From: Chionoecetes opilio
Lineage: Eukaryota > Arthropoda > Malacostraca > Decapoda > Majidae
Direction of reading: 5' to 3'
Length of the DNA stretch: 64,000 nt
NCBI GenBank assembly: GCA_016584305.1
Contig: JACEEZ010026156.1
Coordinates: 151,061-215,060 of the forward strand
Shown: positions 1 to 11,340 of the stretch, in pieces
Numbering within the stretch: position 1 is the stretch's first letter
Layout: each line of letters begins with the position of its first letter
Made by a program: the position numbers and the translations under genes
Notes under the pieces: generated by a model
Told to the model about the DNA's origin: nothing
Database searches by the model: none
What the model saw: only the letters and a program-made list of their open reading frames with translations

Positions 1-800
1 GGTGATTTAAAGATTGAAGACAGTCAGTCAGAGGAGAGTAGTTGATGAGAGGAAAAGCTCTTGTCTCAACCCTGTTTAGGAGAGCTGTATGAGTGGATCC
101 TCCCCAAACATGTGAGAAATACTCCATACATGGGCGGATAAGGCCCCTGTAGAGACCAAGCAATTGGGAGGGAGAAAAAAAAGGACGCAGACGCCACAGG
201 ACATCTAACTTCTTAGAAGCTGTTTTAGCAAGAGATGAAATGTGAGATTTCCAGTTCAGATTTTTAGTAAAGGATAGTCCTAGAATGTTCATTGTAGAAG
301 AAGGAGACAGTTTGAGTGTCATTGAAGAAGACGGGATAGTTATCTGCTAGGTTTTGTCGAGTAGATAGGTGAATAAATTGGGTTTTTGAGGCATTGAACA
401 TAACAAGGATTGCTTTGCCCTAATCAGAAATTATAGAAAGATCAGAAGTTAGGCGCTCGGTGGCATCTCTCCGTGAATCACTTAGTTCCTGTTGAGTTGG
501 ACGTCTAATAAACGACGTTGAAAAATGCAGGGTAGAATCATCAGCGTAGGAGTGGAGAGGGCTTTGAGTTAGACTTAGAAGATCATTAATGAATAATAGA
601 AAGAGAGTGGGTGATAGGACAGAACCCTGGGGAACACCACTATTGATAGATTTAGGAGAAGAACAATGTCCGTCTACAGTAGCTACAATAGAACGGTTTG
701 AAAGGAAACTTAAGATGAAGTTACAGAGAGAAGGATAGAAACCGAATGAGTGTAGTTTGGAAATTAAAGATTTGTGCCAGACTCTATCAAAAGCTTTTGA
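1..800 (-). mobile_element. Jockey-like non-LTR retrotransposon fragment (RT domain, copy 1)
   Basis: Read on the minus strand, this stretch shows reverse transcriptase blocks in order: a GVPQGSVLSP-type block near 605-640, then a SYADD catalytic box at about 537-551, followed by a serine- and arginine-rich post-RT segment running off the left edge. No long frame survives, so one-base indels or decay have broken it. It matches 45,880-46,630 closely. The 5' side is cut at about 795-800, within the AFD block of the RT, where Penelope-like sequence begins. The catalytic box and PQGS block support a non-LTR RT. Assignment to the Jockey group rests on block spacing and general resemblance and is an inference. 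Confidence 0.75.
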
Positions 801-926
801 TATGTCATAATGTTACCACTTTTCTTAACTACACAAAAAAACAAATCTCAGATTTATTAACTTTAGCTATAAAAGACTCCATTCATATTTATTAAAAAAA
901 CTTCATGTCCAAACTGATGGGTCTCC

Positions 927-1403
927 ATGGGGTCTTGCCTGGGTCTTTCCCTTGGCAATGCTTTTCTATGTTATCATGAACAAATTTGGCTGTCTGACTG
1001 TCCTACCTCTTTTAAACCCTTTTATTATAAACGTTACGTTGATGACACCTGTTTACTTTTTCAGAATGTTGAACATATTCCCTTATTTTTTTATTACTTT
1101 AATTCTAAACACCCAAATATTAAGTTCACATATGTAGTTGAAAACCAATTATCACTACCATTTCTAGATATCTTAGTTACACGTAAGGATAATTATTTTA
1201 CTACCTCAGTCTATCGTAAACCTACCTTCACAGGCCTTAGTACTCAGTATTTATCATTCATTCCTGACCTTTTTAAAACCAATACTATTAAGCCTTTACT
1301 ACACACAGATGTTATAGTTTCTCTTTCAATTGGTTTGCCTTCGATAATGAACTTAAATTCCTTACTAGATTTTTCCAAAAAAATGTTTATCCCCTTAAAT
1401 TGA
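927..1403 (+). pseudogene. Penelope-like RT, central part (158 codons)
   Basis: This open stretch carries the palm and thumb of a Penelope-like RT. It begins with MGSCLGLSLGNAFLCYHE, has the catalytic KRYVDDTCLLF box about residues 36-46, and continues into LPFLDILVTR and VYRKPTFTGLSTQYLSF, both characteristic of this RT family. The apparent ATG start is internal to a longer protein. The frame is lost near 1,380 in a run of T and A, and the protein continues in another frame from about 1,400 to 1,663. It would copy RNA into DNA at a nicked target, but as written it cannot make a full enzyme. Confidence 0.8.
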
Positions 1404-1663
1404 TCGAAAAAACAATCTCTAGTTTCTTAGATGAAAAGCTCAACCCTAAGTCGAGTCAATCCGAATTAGACACACATCATATTACACTGCCATTGTATGG
1501 CCATCTTAGTTATATCATTCGTAAAAAACTCAATGATCTACTTAAGTTACACTTTCCTAACTCAAAATATAAATTTGTTTTTACTAATCCATTTACTATA
1601 AGAACATATTTCAAATATAAAGATCCTATACCTAAAACTCTTTATCATCAATATAATTTATGA

Positions 1664-1935
1664 ATTTGAGTGTTCAAGTTGTAAGGCTCGATACATTGGC
1701 GAGACGTCGATAAATCTAACCCTTAGGTTCGCAGAACATAAAGGTGTTTCTGTTCATACTGGCCGACCTATTTCTTCCCCTTCTCAATCTGCAATACGTT
1801 CTCACTCCCATGATCTTGATCACCCATTCTCTATTGATGATTTTAGAATCTTATCAAAGGCAAACTTCTCTAGTGATACTAAATTATTATAATCCATACA
1901 CATCAAGCACTTGTCACAAGCACATCTAGCGCTGA
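1664..1935 (+). pseudogene. GIY-YIG endonuclease domain of the Penelope-like element
   Basis: In the frame entered around 1,664 the translation reads YEFECSSCKARYIGET, then LRFAEHKG, then SHDLDHPFSIDDFRIL. This is the C-terminal GIY-YIG nuclease of canonical Penelope-like elements, with the cysteine pair before YIG that several lineages carry. The domain nicks target DNA for priming. The frame differs from that of the upstream RT segment at 1,400-1,663, so a one-base shift separates them. The frame ends in several stops after about 1,890. Confidence 0.75.
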
Positions 1936-2232
1936 CGGATCTTAATAATCAAGTCACCTCATGCCAATTACATATACTCAAATGATTATCACACTGTTTT
2001 GATCGTCCGACTCTCGTTCCGATCGCCTCATAGGAACCGAAATGCTACCTGTAATATCATTGTTCATTCAGTCCTCTGCCAACCTAGACAGCATACACTT
2101 CAAGGTTTGTTAAATTATAAATTATGTTTTTAGTTTTTAGATAATATAGGATTATTTTATTGCTTTAAATATTTTAGATGTTTGCTTTTAGCAGTTTTTT
2201 GTATTATTTTAACGAATATAAACCATTTTAGC

Positions 2233-2253
2233 CTGATGATGCCTTGGTGAAAC
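2233..2253 (+). ncRNA. Hammerhead-ribozyme-like core at the Penelope 3' end
   Basis: The sequence has CTGATGA (2,233-2,239) and GAAAC (2,249-2,253) separated by a short GCC/GGT-like pairing. Penelope-like elements are known to carry hammerhead motifs in their terminal repeats. Here one extra base follows CTGATGA, stem II is very weak, and I could not locate a convincing stem III or GUH cleavage site. The call is therefore tentative. The same segment recurs, inverted, at about 18,265-18,300. Confidence 0.3.
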
Positions 2254-2340
2254 GTTGCACGCACACATAAAGTACCCCGAAGAAATGACGCGTGTTTTTG
2301 CCGCCCAGAACATCCTCATGTATCAAGTTTAACCATAAAT

Positions 2341-2414
2341 ATATATTATATTATTATTATATAATATATAATATATATATATAATAAAATATATTATATA
2401 TATATATATATATA
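2341..2414. repeat. (TA)n microsatellite
   Basis: A TA-rich run directly follows the 3' end of the minus-strand RTE-like element, which starts at 2,415. It may be the element's target site or its expanded 3' tail. Confidence 0.85.
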
Positions 2415-4039
2415 TCATTGGGGGCATACGCCGGGGGGCGCGTCGCCTCGCCCACCCTATGACACCACTCCCGGGGGTCACCACGCGCAAGTCCCTATGC
2501 AGGCTCCTTTCCCATACCAAGTAGCTCTCGAAAAGAAACATCAACTTCCACAGCCGTGAGCCTTGCGGGCTCCCCTTGACCTCCTCCACGCCTGATTGTC
2601 TCTAACAGATACAACAATGGAAAGGATCGGTTTCAGGGTAGCGTGCCACATGCCCATATAGCCGAAGTTAGCGCTGACGGACTATGCAGGTAATAGTCCT
2701 CGATTCAGTCTCACGGTGCAATCGCTGATTCGGCACGTAATCATCCCAGCGATACCGCTTATTGGTATTGCTGGATGATTACGTGTCGATTATTTATTGG
2801 TATCGATTATGCGAAGACACTTATATTTGTATTATTATATATCATATTTTTATATACACACACACATATATATGTATATATATATACTAAAGGCATCGAT
2901 TCGTCTCTTCAAGTCGCTATTTTGTGTCTATGTCCCATTGTCCCACAACCATAGAGTAAGACAGGGATCGCAAGCGACTTGAAGGTCCGGATCTTTGTCC
3001 TCCTGCACAGGTACCGACAACGCTAAATACACCTGCTGAGCGAGTCCATAACACCGTGGGCTATGCCAATCCGCCGTAAGACTTCTTGACGTGACCCACC
3101 GTCATTATGGAGTACGCTATCAAGGTATGTAAAACTTTCCAAGATTTCAATGTCCTACCCGCACGCATGAACAGACTGTACTGTTTCATCTAGAAAGCCT
3201 CCAAACACCTGGACCTTGGTCTTAAGCCAGGATACCTCAAGTCCCAAAGGCTTTGCCACCTCGTACAGCGCCTCGAGAGCCATCACCAGGACCTCCAGCG
3301 ACTCAGCAAAGATTACTGCATCATCGGCAAAAAACAAGATCAATGATCTTGGTATTGCCGAGGGAAGCTTCATCTACAACTTTGCCCAATACCCAGTTCA
3401 AACAAATGTTGAAAAGTGATGGGACAAGGACGCACCCTTGCCTCACTCCTGTATTCACAGGGAAGAAGCTGGATACACCTCCCCCACACTTCACAGGACT
3501 CTCATTCTCAAGAGTACAGACTAGTCATCAAACCAATAGTCCCTGCATGAATCCCGCGAGGTCGCAGAAGATTCCAGAGTGATTTACGATACACTGAGTC
3601 TAACGTCTTCTTGAGATCAACATAGGCTGCAAGCATCCCCTGTCGAAATTCACGTCGGCGTTCCACCAGGACTCGAAGCGCTAGGATACGGTCCGTTGTT
3701 GACTTAGCAGACGTGAACCCAAACTGCCGAGGTCTCTGATGCTTCAGCAGATGAATGCGGATACGTGTCAGCAATAGATGGGCAAGCACCTTGCCTGGCA
3801 CTATGAACAGTGTAATACCGCGGTTATTGGTGCAGTCCTGACGGTCACCTTTCCCTTTCCAGATAGGAACGACAGCCTCCTTTTCCAGTCAGGAGGAATG
3901 GTACTTGATTGTCACACGGCAGTCAGGACAGCATGCAACCCGCGGATCATGGCCTCACCCCCAGCTTTGATGAGCTCATCACTGATATTGCAAACACCAG
4001 CTGCTATTCTACTCCTCAACTTTGCTACAGCCTCTATGA
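2415..4039 (-). mobile_element. RTE-like non-LTR retrotransposon, copy 1 (RT to C-terminus)
   Basis: Read right to left, the element begins in RT block 0-1 (KAAGV-like region near 3,950-4,030 and a WKGKGDRQDC stretch near 3,850). It continues with KVLAHLLLTRIR, FDSV and GVRQ-type blocks (3,400-3,800), a catalytic FADDAVIFAES box near 3,305-3,340, and a C-terminal tail ending PRRMPPMI close to 2,420. It aligns along its length with the copy at 11,626-12,790. Frames are interrupted many times. A TA/CA microsatellite interrupts it at about 2,820-2,890, and the tail region has extra sequence near 2,755-2,810. The 5' end is cut by the TA array at 4,040. Confidence 0.8.
3155..3373 (-). pseudogene. 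RTE-like RT palm segment with FADD box (copy 1)
   Basis: This 72-codon minus-strand stretch holds the catalytic FADDAVIFAES box around residues 15-25, followed by EALYEVAKPLGLEVSWLKTK, the conserved helix after the active site in this family. It is one of several short frames into which the RT of this copy is broken. The same region is intact over a longer span in the copy at 11,956-12,430. It continues upstream, in another frame, into 3,508-3,801, which carries the RT fingers with ALRVLVERRREFRQGMLAAY. No promoter or start was identified. Confidence 0.75.
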
Positions 4040-4101
<62 letters not shown>

Positions 4102-4257
4102 TATATTTATATATATATATATATATATAATATATATATATATATATCTATATATAATATATACTATTATATATATAATATATATATATATATATATCTA
4201 TATATATTAATATATCATATATATATATATATATATACTATATTATATATATAACCT

Positions 4258-4303
<46 letters not shown>

Positions 4304-4333
4304 ATCTATAATATATATTATATATATATATTA
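4040..4333. repeat. (TA)n microsatellite
   Basis: Almost pure TA with short imperfections. It truncates the 5' side of the RTE-like copy 1. Apparent tyrosine/isoleucine reading frames here are translations of the repeat. Confidence 0.95.
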
Positions 4334-4394
4334 ATGACTCAATATACTACTATCTATGAGTCATTCATATATATACCACATATTATATATAACA

Positions 4395-4782
4395 TAGTTT
4401 TTAAGTCAAGACAGCCTAACTTGTATTCCTTCTATAAATCTACGCCCTTCCACTTCACCCGTTACTTTTTTTACCTGGTAAAAGCCGTAAGAACTTTTGC
4501 CTACCTCTCCTTTATTAAACCCCTTTATTCACTTCACAACTTTCTATCAGATTGCCCCTTACTCTGCGTTTTCTCGGGAGTGTAACTGTAGTAACTTCAA
4601 TCTCTTCTCATAACTACATTAACGCATCCCCTTATTATTTTAGTCATACCTTCTCTGCACTGCATTATAACAGGCCTATATCCATCCTGTAATATGGAGA
4701 GCAAAACTGAACCGCGCAGTCTAGGTGAGGTCTGACTAGAGCCAGGTAAAGCTTCAGATAACTTCCGCCCCTCTACTTTTTA

Positions 4783-4790
<8 letters not shown>
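4395..4790 (-). mobile_element. CR1-like non-LTR retrotransposon remnant (RT C-terminus)
   Basis: The minus strand near 4,790-4,700 reads LYLALVRPHLDCAVQF followed by SPYYRMDIGLL. Further on it reads RKRRVRGNLIE and EVNKG. These match the conserved region after the RT active site in CR1/Jockey-group elements, where ALVRPHLEYA and a later RRxRGDLIE are typical. The frame shifts between these blocks. Both ends are cut by TA arrays, so only about 400 bp remains. The reading is by eye from motif order. The CR1 label is inference. Confidence 0.6.
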
Positions 4791-4876
<86 letters not shown>

Positions 4877-4887
4877 TATATATTATA

Positions 4888-4963
<76 letters not shown>

Positions 4964-4987
4964 TATATATATAATATATATATATAG

Positions 4988-5021
<34 letters not shown>

Positions 5022-5026
5022 TATAT

Positions 5027-5072
<46 letters not shown>

Positions 5073-5123
5073 GAATATATATAATAATATATATATTATA
5101 TATATATATTATATATAAATAAT

Positions 5124-5189
<66 letters not shown>

Positions 5190-5240
5190 GCTCCTTTCCC
5201 ATACCTAACTACTCTCGACATAATATCACATATATATATA

Positions 5241-5324
<84 letters not shown>

Positions 5325-5424
5325 AATGAATATATATAATATATATATATATTATATATATATATATATTATATGTATATATATATACTTGGTAATTATA
5401 TAAATGATATCATATTATCATAAA

Positions 5425-5503
<79 letters not shown>

Positions 5504-5509
5504 AAATAT

Positions 5510-5553
<44 letters not shown>

Positions 5554-5580
5554 TATATATATATTATATATATATTATAT

Positions 5581-5611
<31 letters not shown>

Positions 5612-5640
5612 CATATATAGTTTCTATATATAAGTATTAT
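4783..5640. repeat. (TA)n arrays with small islands
   Basis: Three TA arrays (about 4,783-5,184, 5,232-5,390 and 5,425-5,640) are separated by short unique islands. The island at about 5,186-5,221 resembles the 3' part of the RTE-like elements (compare 2,500-2,535 and 11,725-11,760). Confidence 0.9.
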
Positions 5641-5929
5641 TATATAAGCTCATTGATTATGACTACATATTTATTCGAATGTCATACCATATATAATATA
5701 TTATATACTAATACCTATATATTATGTTCGATTCTTCGAGACCTGCTTGGTTGGAAGAGCTGCTGGAACTCGCGCGTTGACCCCAATCCGTAGGTCACAC
5801 CCCGGAGCCTGATTGTATAAATTATATAATATATAAAAATTCAGTTATCCAGCCCTGGCCTTTGTTTGCTATTCTTGCGTGAACGTGCACGAGCACGTCA
5901 GCAATATTACTGATCTCTAAGGCTTGTCA
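5641..5929. other. Unassigned spacer
   Basis: Mixed sequence with a GC-richer island at about 5,740-5,815. I see no coding frame, RNA gene or recognisable repeat in it. Confidence 0.4.
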
Positions 5930-6140
5930 TGCAAAAATTTTCAGACCCCCATTATTTGACAGCACTACTTGATGTCGAATTCATCAACCCACAATAATTA
6001 GGAGTAGTTTACGCTAATTACTCATTAGGGTTGTTTACGCAAAAAAATTCTTCCGAGCCTCAATTGCTTTTGACAGCACTACTTGCATGTCAAATTTCAG
6101 CTCAATCCGACAAATTAGGAGTAGTTATACAATTTTAGGT
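5930..6140. repeat. Two-copy tandem repeat, period about 112 bp
   Basis: The phrase TTTGACAGCACTACTTG occurs at about 5,955 and again at about 6,068. In both copies it is followed by ATGTC, a divergent stretch and then AATTAGGAGTAGTT. Each copy is also preceded by a GCAAAAA..TTC segment. The copies differ by several substitutions and indels. Confidence 0.7.
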
Positions 6141-6220
6141 GGAAACTTGGTTCCACGGGTCTTATGGTAAGTGACAGAGAGCTTCGCTCGCTGTCAATAA
6201 TATATTGTATTGGATATTTT

Positions 6221-6269
6221 GGAGTGTTTGTGTTGTTGTTATTGAGTTATGTAAGGAAGAGGGAGGAGC

Positions 6270-6270
<1 letters not shown>
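6221..6270 (-). other. Empty-site homologue of the SINE target at 8.74/9.09 kb
   Basis: The reverse complement of this stretch matches the sequence flanking the SINE at 8,741-9,092. The left flank (8,718-8,740) and right flank (9,093-9,125) are contiguous here without the SINE. Both copies are also bordered by a CT/GA microsatellite on the same relative side. Confidence 0.75.
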
Positions 6271-7035
<765 letters not shown>

Positions 7036-7061
7036 AACGATATATATATATATATATATAT

Positions 7062-7159
<98 letters not shown>

Positions 7160-7241
7160 TATATATATATATATATATACTTCACTATGTTTTTTTTTGT
7201 TTGTCCTCGTTACTCTCTTTCTCCTCATTATCTCCTTCTCT

Positions 7242-7305
<64 letters not shown>

Positions 7306-7396
7306 TCTCTTCCTCTCTCTCTCTCTCTCCTCTCCTCTCACTCTCTCTTCTCTCTATATATATATATATATATATAATATATATATATTATATAAG
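7036..7396. repeat. (TA)n - (CT)n - (TA)n microsatellites
   Basis: TA arrays at about 7,040-7,180 and 7,357-7,396 flank a CT-rich array at about 7,236-7,356. A short T-rich linker lies at 7,181-7,235. No coding content. Confidence 0.9.
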
Positions 7397-7458
7397 CAGG
7401 ATACCCGGCGTTGCCCGTGTTTATTTATGTTTTGCATAATAATATGCATAATAATATC

Positions 7459-7706
7459 CCGTTCAGTCCCGTCCCGTCCCGTCCCGCCCGTCCCGTCGTC
7501 CCGTCCCGCCCCGCCCCATCCCGTTCCGTCCCATCCCGTCCCATCCCGTCCCGTCCCGTCCCGTCCCGTCCCGTCCCGTCCCGTCCCGTCCCGTCCCGTC
7601 CCTCCCTCTCCGTCCCGTCCCGTCCCCGTCCCGTCCCGTCCCGTCCCGTCCCGTCCCTCCCCTCTCCGTCCCGTCCCGTCCCGTCCCGTCCCGTCCCTCC
7701 CCTCCC
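7459..7706. repeat. (CCCGT)n pentanucleotide array
   Basis: About 250 bp of CCCGT units with occasional CCCTCCC and CCCCGTCCCGT variants. It is GC-rich in an AT-rich neighbourhood and lies directly beside the terminal-inverted-repeat element at 7,716. The open frames on both strands are periodic repeat translations. Confidence 0.95.
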
Positions 7707-7839
7707 TAATGCTATAGTCACACCGAAACCGGAGCTCCCCGATTATACCCGGAGAACCCCGGAACATCCGGAGCAAAATTGCCTCATTCCGGGTCGTTCC
7801 GGTTAATTCCGGGAAGTTTATGCAAAAATACTATTATAC

Positions 7840-8020
7840 ACGTGCCTATTCTATATTAGGTCTATACTATTAGGATCTCTCTATACTATTAGTTCTAGGT
7901 CTATACTATTAGGTCTCTATACTATTATACACGTCTCTATTCTATATTAGGTCTATACTATTAGGTCTTTATACTATTCGGTCTCTATACTTAGCTCTAT
8001 ACTATTAGAATCTCTCTCTA
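7840..8020. repeat. Minisatellite, unit about 15-19 bp (TCTATACTATTAGG-type)
   Basis: Around ten tandem variants of GGTCTATACTATTA with spacers such as CTCTATTC and ACACGTC. It lies inside the TIR element at 7,716-8,473. Confidence 0.85.
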
Positions 8021-8214
8021 ACATGGTGTAGTTAATATATTTATAAGGGTATTTTTGGCGCCATAAAAGTTTGGCCTTCGTGATTTCAATTGTTCGTCTT
8101 CTTGCCTGCCCTGCGCCTTTTTTTTTTCTTCACTTCGATTATTATTGATTCATTTGATTATTAATTTTAATTTGATAATTGATTGGATTATTGATTATTT
8201 GAATCTTTCTAAAG

Positions 8215-8460
8215 AATATGATGTATATAGTACTTCTGAAGAACCGGAATGATCGATGAACCCGGAGTTTACCGGAGAGCCACGGAGGTTTTAAACATTT
8301 TAAAATGTCCGGTTCTACTACCGGACTTACCCGGAGTAATGCAGAACAACCCAGAGTGACATCGAGTACACCGGAGTAGATACGGACATACCCGGAAAAA
8401 AACCGGAGTGACCCGGAGAAATCTGATTTTCGCTCCGGGGAGCTCCGGTAAGCTCCGGTT
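8215..8460. repeat. CCGGAG-rich repeat block
   Basis: CCGGAG, CCGGA or the reverse CTCCGG appears at least a dozen times in about 245 bp, roughly every 15-25 bp. This extends the terminal inverted repeat inward. It is AT-interrupted and has no conserved coding frame. Confidence 0.7.
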
Positions 8461-8740
8461 GTTCGGTGTGACCTAGGCTAACCAATAATATCCGAAAAAT
8501 GAAAAGTCTCCTAAAAAGTTTCCGAAAAGTCTCCGAATTGAAAAATTTAACCGTAAAAACCTAAGTTAGAGCCTTCCGGTTCTAATGAGACCACTTACAG
8601 CCTTCTCCGACGAAAACTGTGGGAGGAGTACGGTAACAAACATATGGACATTGCCCTTTATATATTCGATATATATGTATATACATGTATATATATAATT
8701 ATTTAGAGAGAGAGAGAGAGCTCCTCCCTCTTCCTTACAT

Positions 8741-9092
8741 TTTTTTATTTTTTTTATTTTTTTTTATAACATTTGTGCCTATAGTGCCTGTAGGCAGTGG
8801 CGACCCAGGGCTCGGATGGTAGGCTCTGGAGGTTCACTTGAGGGCTGTGATGGTTGGTCCTCGCCCGTGGTGGCGCAGGCAGGATTTTTATAGTGACGTC
8901 TGTAGAGGCTCATGCCGCCCCCCTGTGTACTCCGATGCACTCGCAATCGAAGGTAGAGTTGATGGGCAAGGCATGTGGATGTTCTTAGGCCACTCGATGG
9001 TTCAGAAAGGTTTTGGTTTTCTTCGGGGATCGAACTCGGATCACCGAGAACGCCAGTCGGAGACGCTAACCACTCCGCTACCGCCTCCCCAA
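8741..9092 (-). mobile_element. tRNA-derived SINE with poly(A)-type tail
   Basis: On the minus strand the head has a pol III A box TAGCGGAGTGGTTAGCG (9,064-9,080) and a B box GAGTTCGATCCCC (9,025-9,037), spaced as in a tRNA gene. An unrelated body follows to about 8,770, then an A-rich tail (T-rich on the plus strand, 8,741-8,766). The four bases ACAT flank it on both sides (8,737-8,740 and 9,093-9,096). The same target without the SINE is present, inverted, at 6,221-6,270. The long frames across it are fortuitous. Confidence 0.8.
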
Positions 9093-9249
9093 ACATAACT
9101 CAATAACAACACAAACACTCCAAAAATGCCTCAATAGTGCCGTACAAATGAAAGTATCTGGAGCGTCATTTCAAATTCTTTATATTTTTTAATATTCTTT
9201 TGTAGTTTATACCGAAATTACTTAACTTAAAGGCGGTACGTGAAGTGTC

Positions 9250-9915
9250 CAAGGCAGCCCGCCTTTTTTCTCCCTCAAAATTTTTTCAAGCATTTTTTCT
9301 TCTTTCACTATTCTTCCTCATCCTTCTTCCTGTTCATATCACTTGTTTTTCCTACTCCTGTTTCCTCTATCTTTTTCCTCTCTATATATGTTTTCCATTT
9401 TTTCTCTTTCCCTTCCTATACCATTTTTTTTTGTCTATGTCAGTATTCCTCATTTTGTCTTGTTTTCGTGCTCTTTCCCAGCCTTTTTCTGCCCTACTAT
9501 GCATATTTTCTTCCTTCCTCTCTATTTTACTGCCACTGTCTCCTTGTTTCTTTTTTCTGCTGTTTTGCTTCACCATTTCTCATATTTCACTTCACCATGT
9601 TTTTTTGTGTTTGTCCTCATTCCTCTCTTTCTCCTCCTTCTTATCATTTTCTTGCTCGCTTTCCTTTTTTCGTTCTTCTCTTTTTCACTGTTATCTTTTC
9701 TTTTCAAATGTCCATCGACGTTTATCAATACACTTCTTCCCTCATCCTCCCCTTCCTCTCTTTTTTTCTCTTATCTTGCCCTATTCTTCTTTCTTCTCCA
9801 GTCGTTTCCGTAACCATTTACTTATATGCCTTCATTTCCTTCCCTTCCTTTCGCTTTCTCTCCCTCAACTATTGTCACTATTCACCATCGGTTTTTATTT
9901 ACCTTCTCACCCCTT
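9250..9915. repeat. Pyrimidine-rich (T/C) low-complexity tract
   Basis: About 650 bp of strongly T+C biased plus strand. It is open in several frames at once, giving only F/L/S/P-rich peptides, so I do not treat any as a gene. Confidence 0.8.
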
Positions 9916-9919
9916 GCAT

Positions 9920-10076
<157 letters not shown>

Positions 10077-10860
10077 TAATGGGAAACATTGGGGTGTAGT
10101 AGTAGTAATGGGAACTGCAGTAGAAGCGTTCATGAAAGCCTGTAGTGGAAGCCAGGTCGGAACGGCAGAGTAATGCAGGCATGCAGCGGCCAAGGTAGCA
10201 AGTGGTAGAAAGCGGGTAGCAGGAGCACCTGGGTATTCGTCTATAACCCCTTTCAGAGGGGCCTGATAGTCTTTCTTCACAGTAGATAAGAGTGAGGACA
10301 TGTAGTAGAGATATACATTGTAGCCGTATGCATATAATTTCAAGTTATGTACACCTTGTAAAGACAATCACACAGACATAATACAGAACATCCTGATGAA
10401 GTGACTCATCCAAGGCTACTGAGGCAGAGTGGTGAGCTAGTGACGTGCCCCTGACCCGGACGCATATTCACTAAATCTGGAAACGACCGCCTACTCCGGG
10501 TGAAGACACTTGACTGTAGCTCCGAAATTGACCATAGGATTTTCTCGAAAATACCGTCATTGTGATGCCCACACAAAGTTTCCCTTTGCACGCAAATGGA
10601 ACTCAGTCTAACCTAACAATAACCAACGGATCTTAAAATGACGTATTAAAGAGTTTGCGAGACGCACTTTTCAAGACTTGGCGAATATGCGACCCGGACA
10701 CTTGCAAAGCCGTCTCTATGTAAAAACCTGCGTCTGGGAGAGCGGGATGGACGTGACGTCAGTAGCAGAGTCTGCTCCACAAGTCAGTAGGAGCCGAGCT
10801 TTCAGCGAGTGAGGATGTACGGGCGGTACGGCTCTCATTGCACCCACCTTTCACCCACTG
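10077..10860. other. Unassigned spacer
   Basis: Mixed-composition sequence with no convincing coding frame, RNA gene or family resemblance. A short frame at 10,406-10,591 has no supporting features. Confidence 0.4.
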
Positions 10861-11340
10861 TTAACTCCTCGCAATTTAATATTTTGCACAAAAACATTTT
10901 ACATGGAGAATATCAATAGAAGCGGAATTTAATTCGCTTTCCATTGATATATTTCGTTTACTGATAAATTAATTGGCAGCATGCATAAATTAGCGTTAAC
11001 TAAATACATAACATCATGAAATCGGGTAATTTCCTATCTAATATATGTTTATCAGTATAAAAGTTATACTATTATCTTTGGAAATGTTTGTTCTATAATA
11101 TTATCAAATAAAAAACCGTAAAACACACTAAAGAAATGCCATTATGAGACTCTCAAGAAATATGCATGAACTTAAACTCTTCGCCATTTAATATTTTGTT
11201 CGGAAACATTTTACATGGAGAACATCAATAGAAGTGGAATTTAATTAGCTTTCCATTGTTATATTTTGTTTTCTGATAAATGAATTAGAACCATACATAC
11301 ATTAGCGTTAACTAAATAAATAACATCATCAATCGGCAAA
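10861..11340 (+). repeat. Fold-back repeat, plus arm (tandem units)
   Basis: One full unit of about 310 bp (10,861 to about 11,178) and a partial second unit (to about 11,340) share blocks such as ACATTTTACATGGAGAA, TTAGCGTTAACTAAATA and GAGACTCTCAAGAAATATGCATG. No coding frame was seen. Confidence 0.85.

Larger units (their letters stand above)
809..2260 (+). mobile_element. Penelope-like retroelement (RT + GIY-YIG endonuclease), broken
   Basis: Penelope-like elements encode a reverse transcriptase followed by a GIY-YIG nuclease. Here an RT block with YVDD lies at about 1,030-1,050, preceded by a MGSCLG..LGNAF block at 927-960, where the usual form is GSPLGP..AN. The nuclease signature CSSCKARYIGET lies at about 1,675-1,712, followed by LRFAEHKG. 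At least two one-base frameshifts break the reading frame: one at the T/A homopolymers near 1,370-1,385 and one near 1,650-1,665. The 5' part is missing, as sequence starts just before the RT palm. The 3' untranslated part runs to about 2,260 and ends in a hammerhead-like motif. Confidence 0.85.
7716..8473. mobile_element. Terminal-inverted-repeat element of unknown class (non-autonomous)
   Basis: The left end GTCACACCGAAACCGGAGCT is mirrored at the right end by AGCTCCGGTTGTTCGGTGTG, giving an imperfect inverted repeat of about 20 bp. The bounding bases are TA/CTA on both sides. The interior has no coding frame. It carries a TCTATACTATTAGG minisatellite and, at its right side, many scattered CCGGAG motifs. 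Size (about 760 bp), TIRs and lack of coding suit a MITE-like non-autonomous DNA transposon. I cannot name the superfamily. Confidence 0.6.

Noticed and set aside
7187..7806. Proline/arginine/serine-rich and glycine/aspartate-rich frames
   Set aside because: They are products of CT and CCCGT repeats in multiple frames.
8779..9096. A 105-codon minus-strand frame
   Set aside because: It lies within the SINE, which has pol III boxes and a tail; such elements are non-coding.
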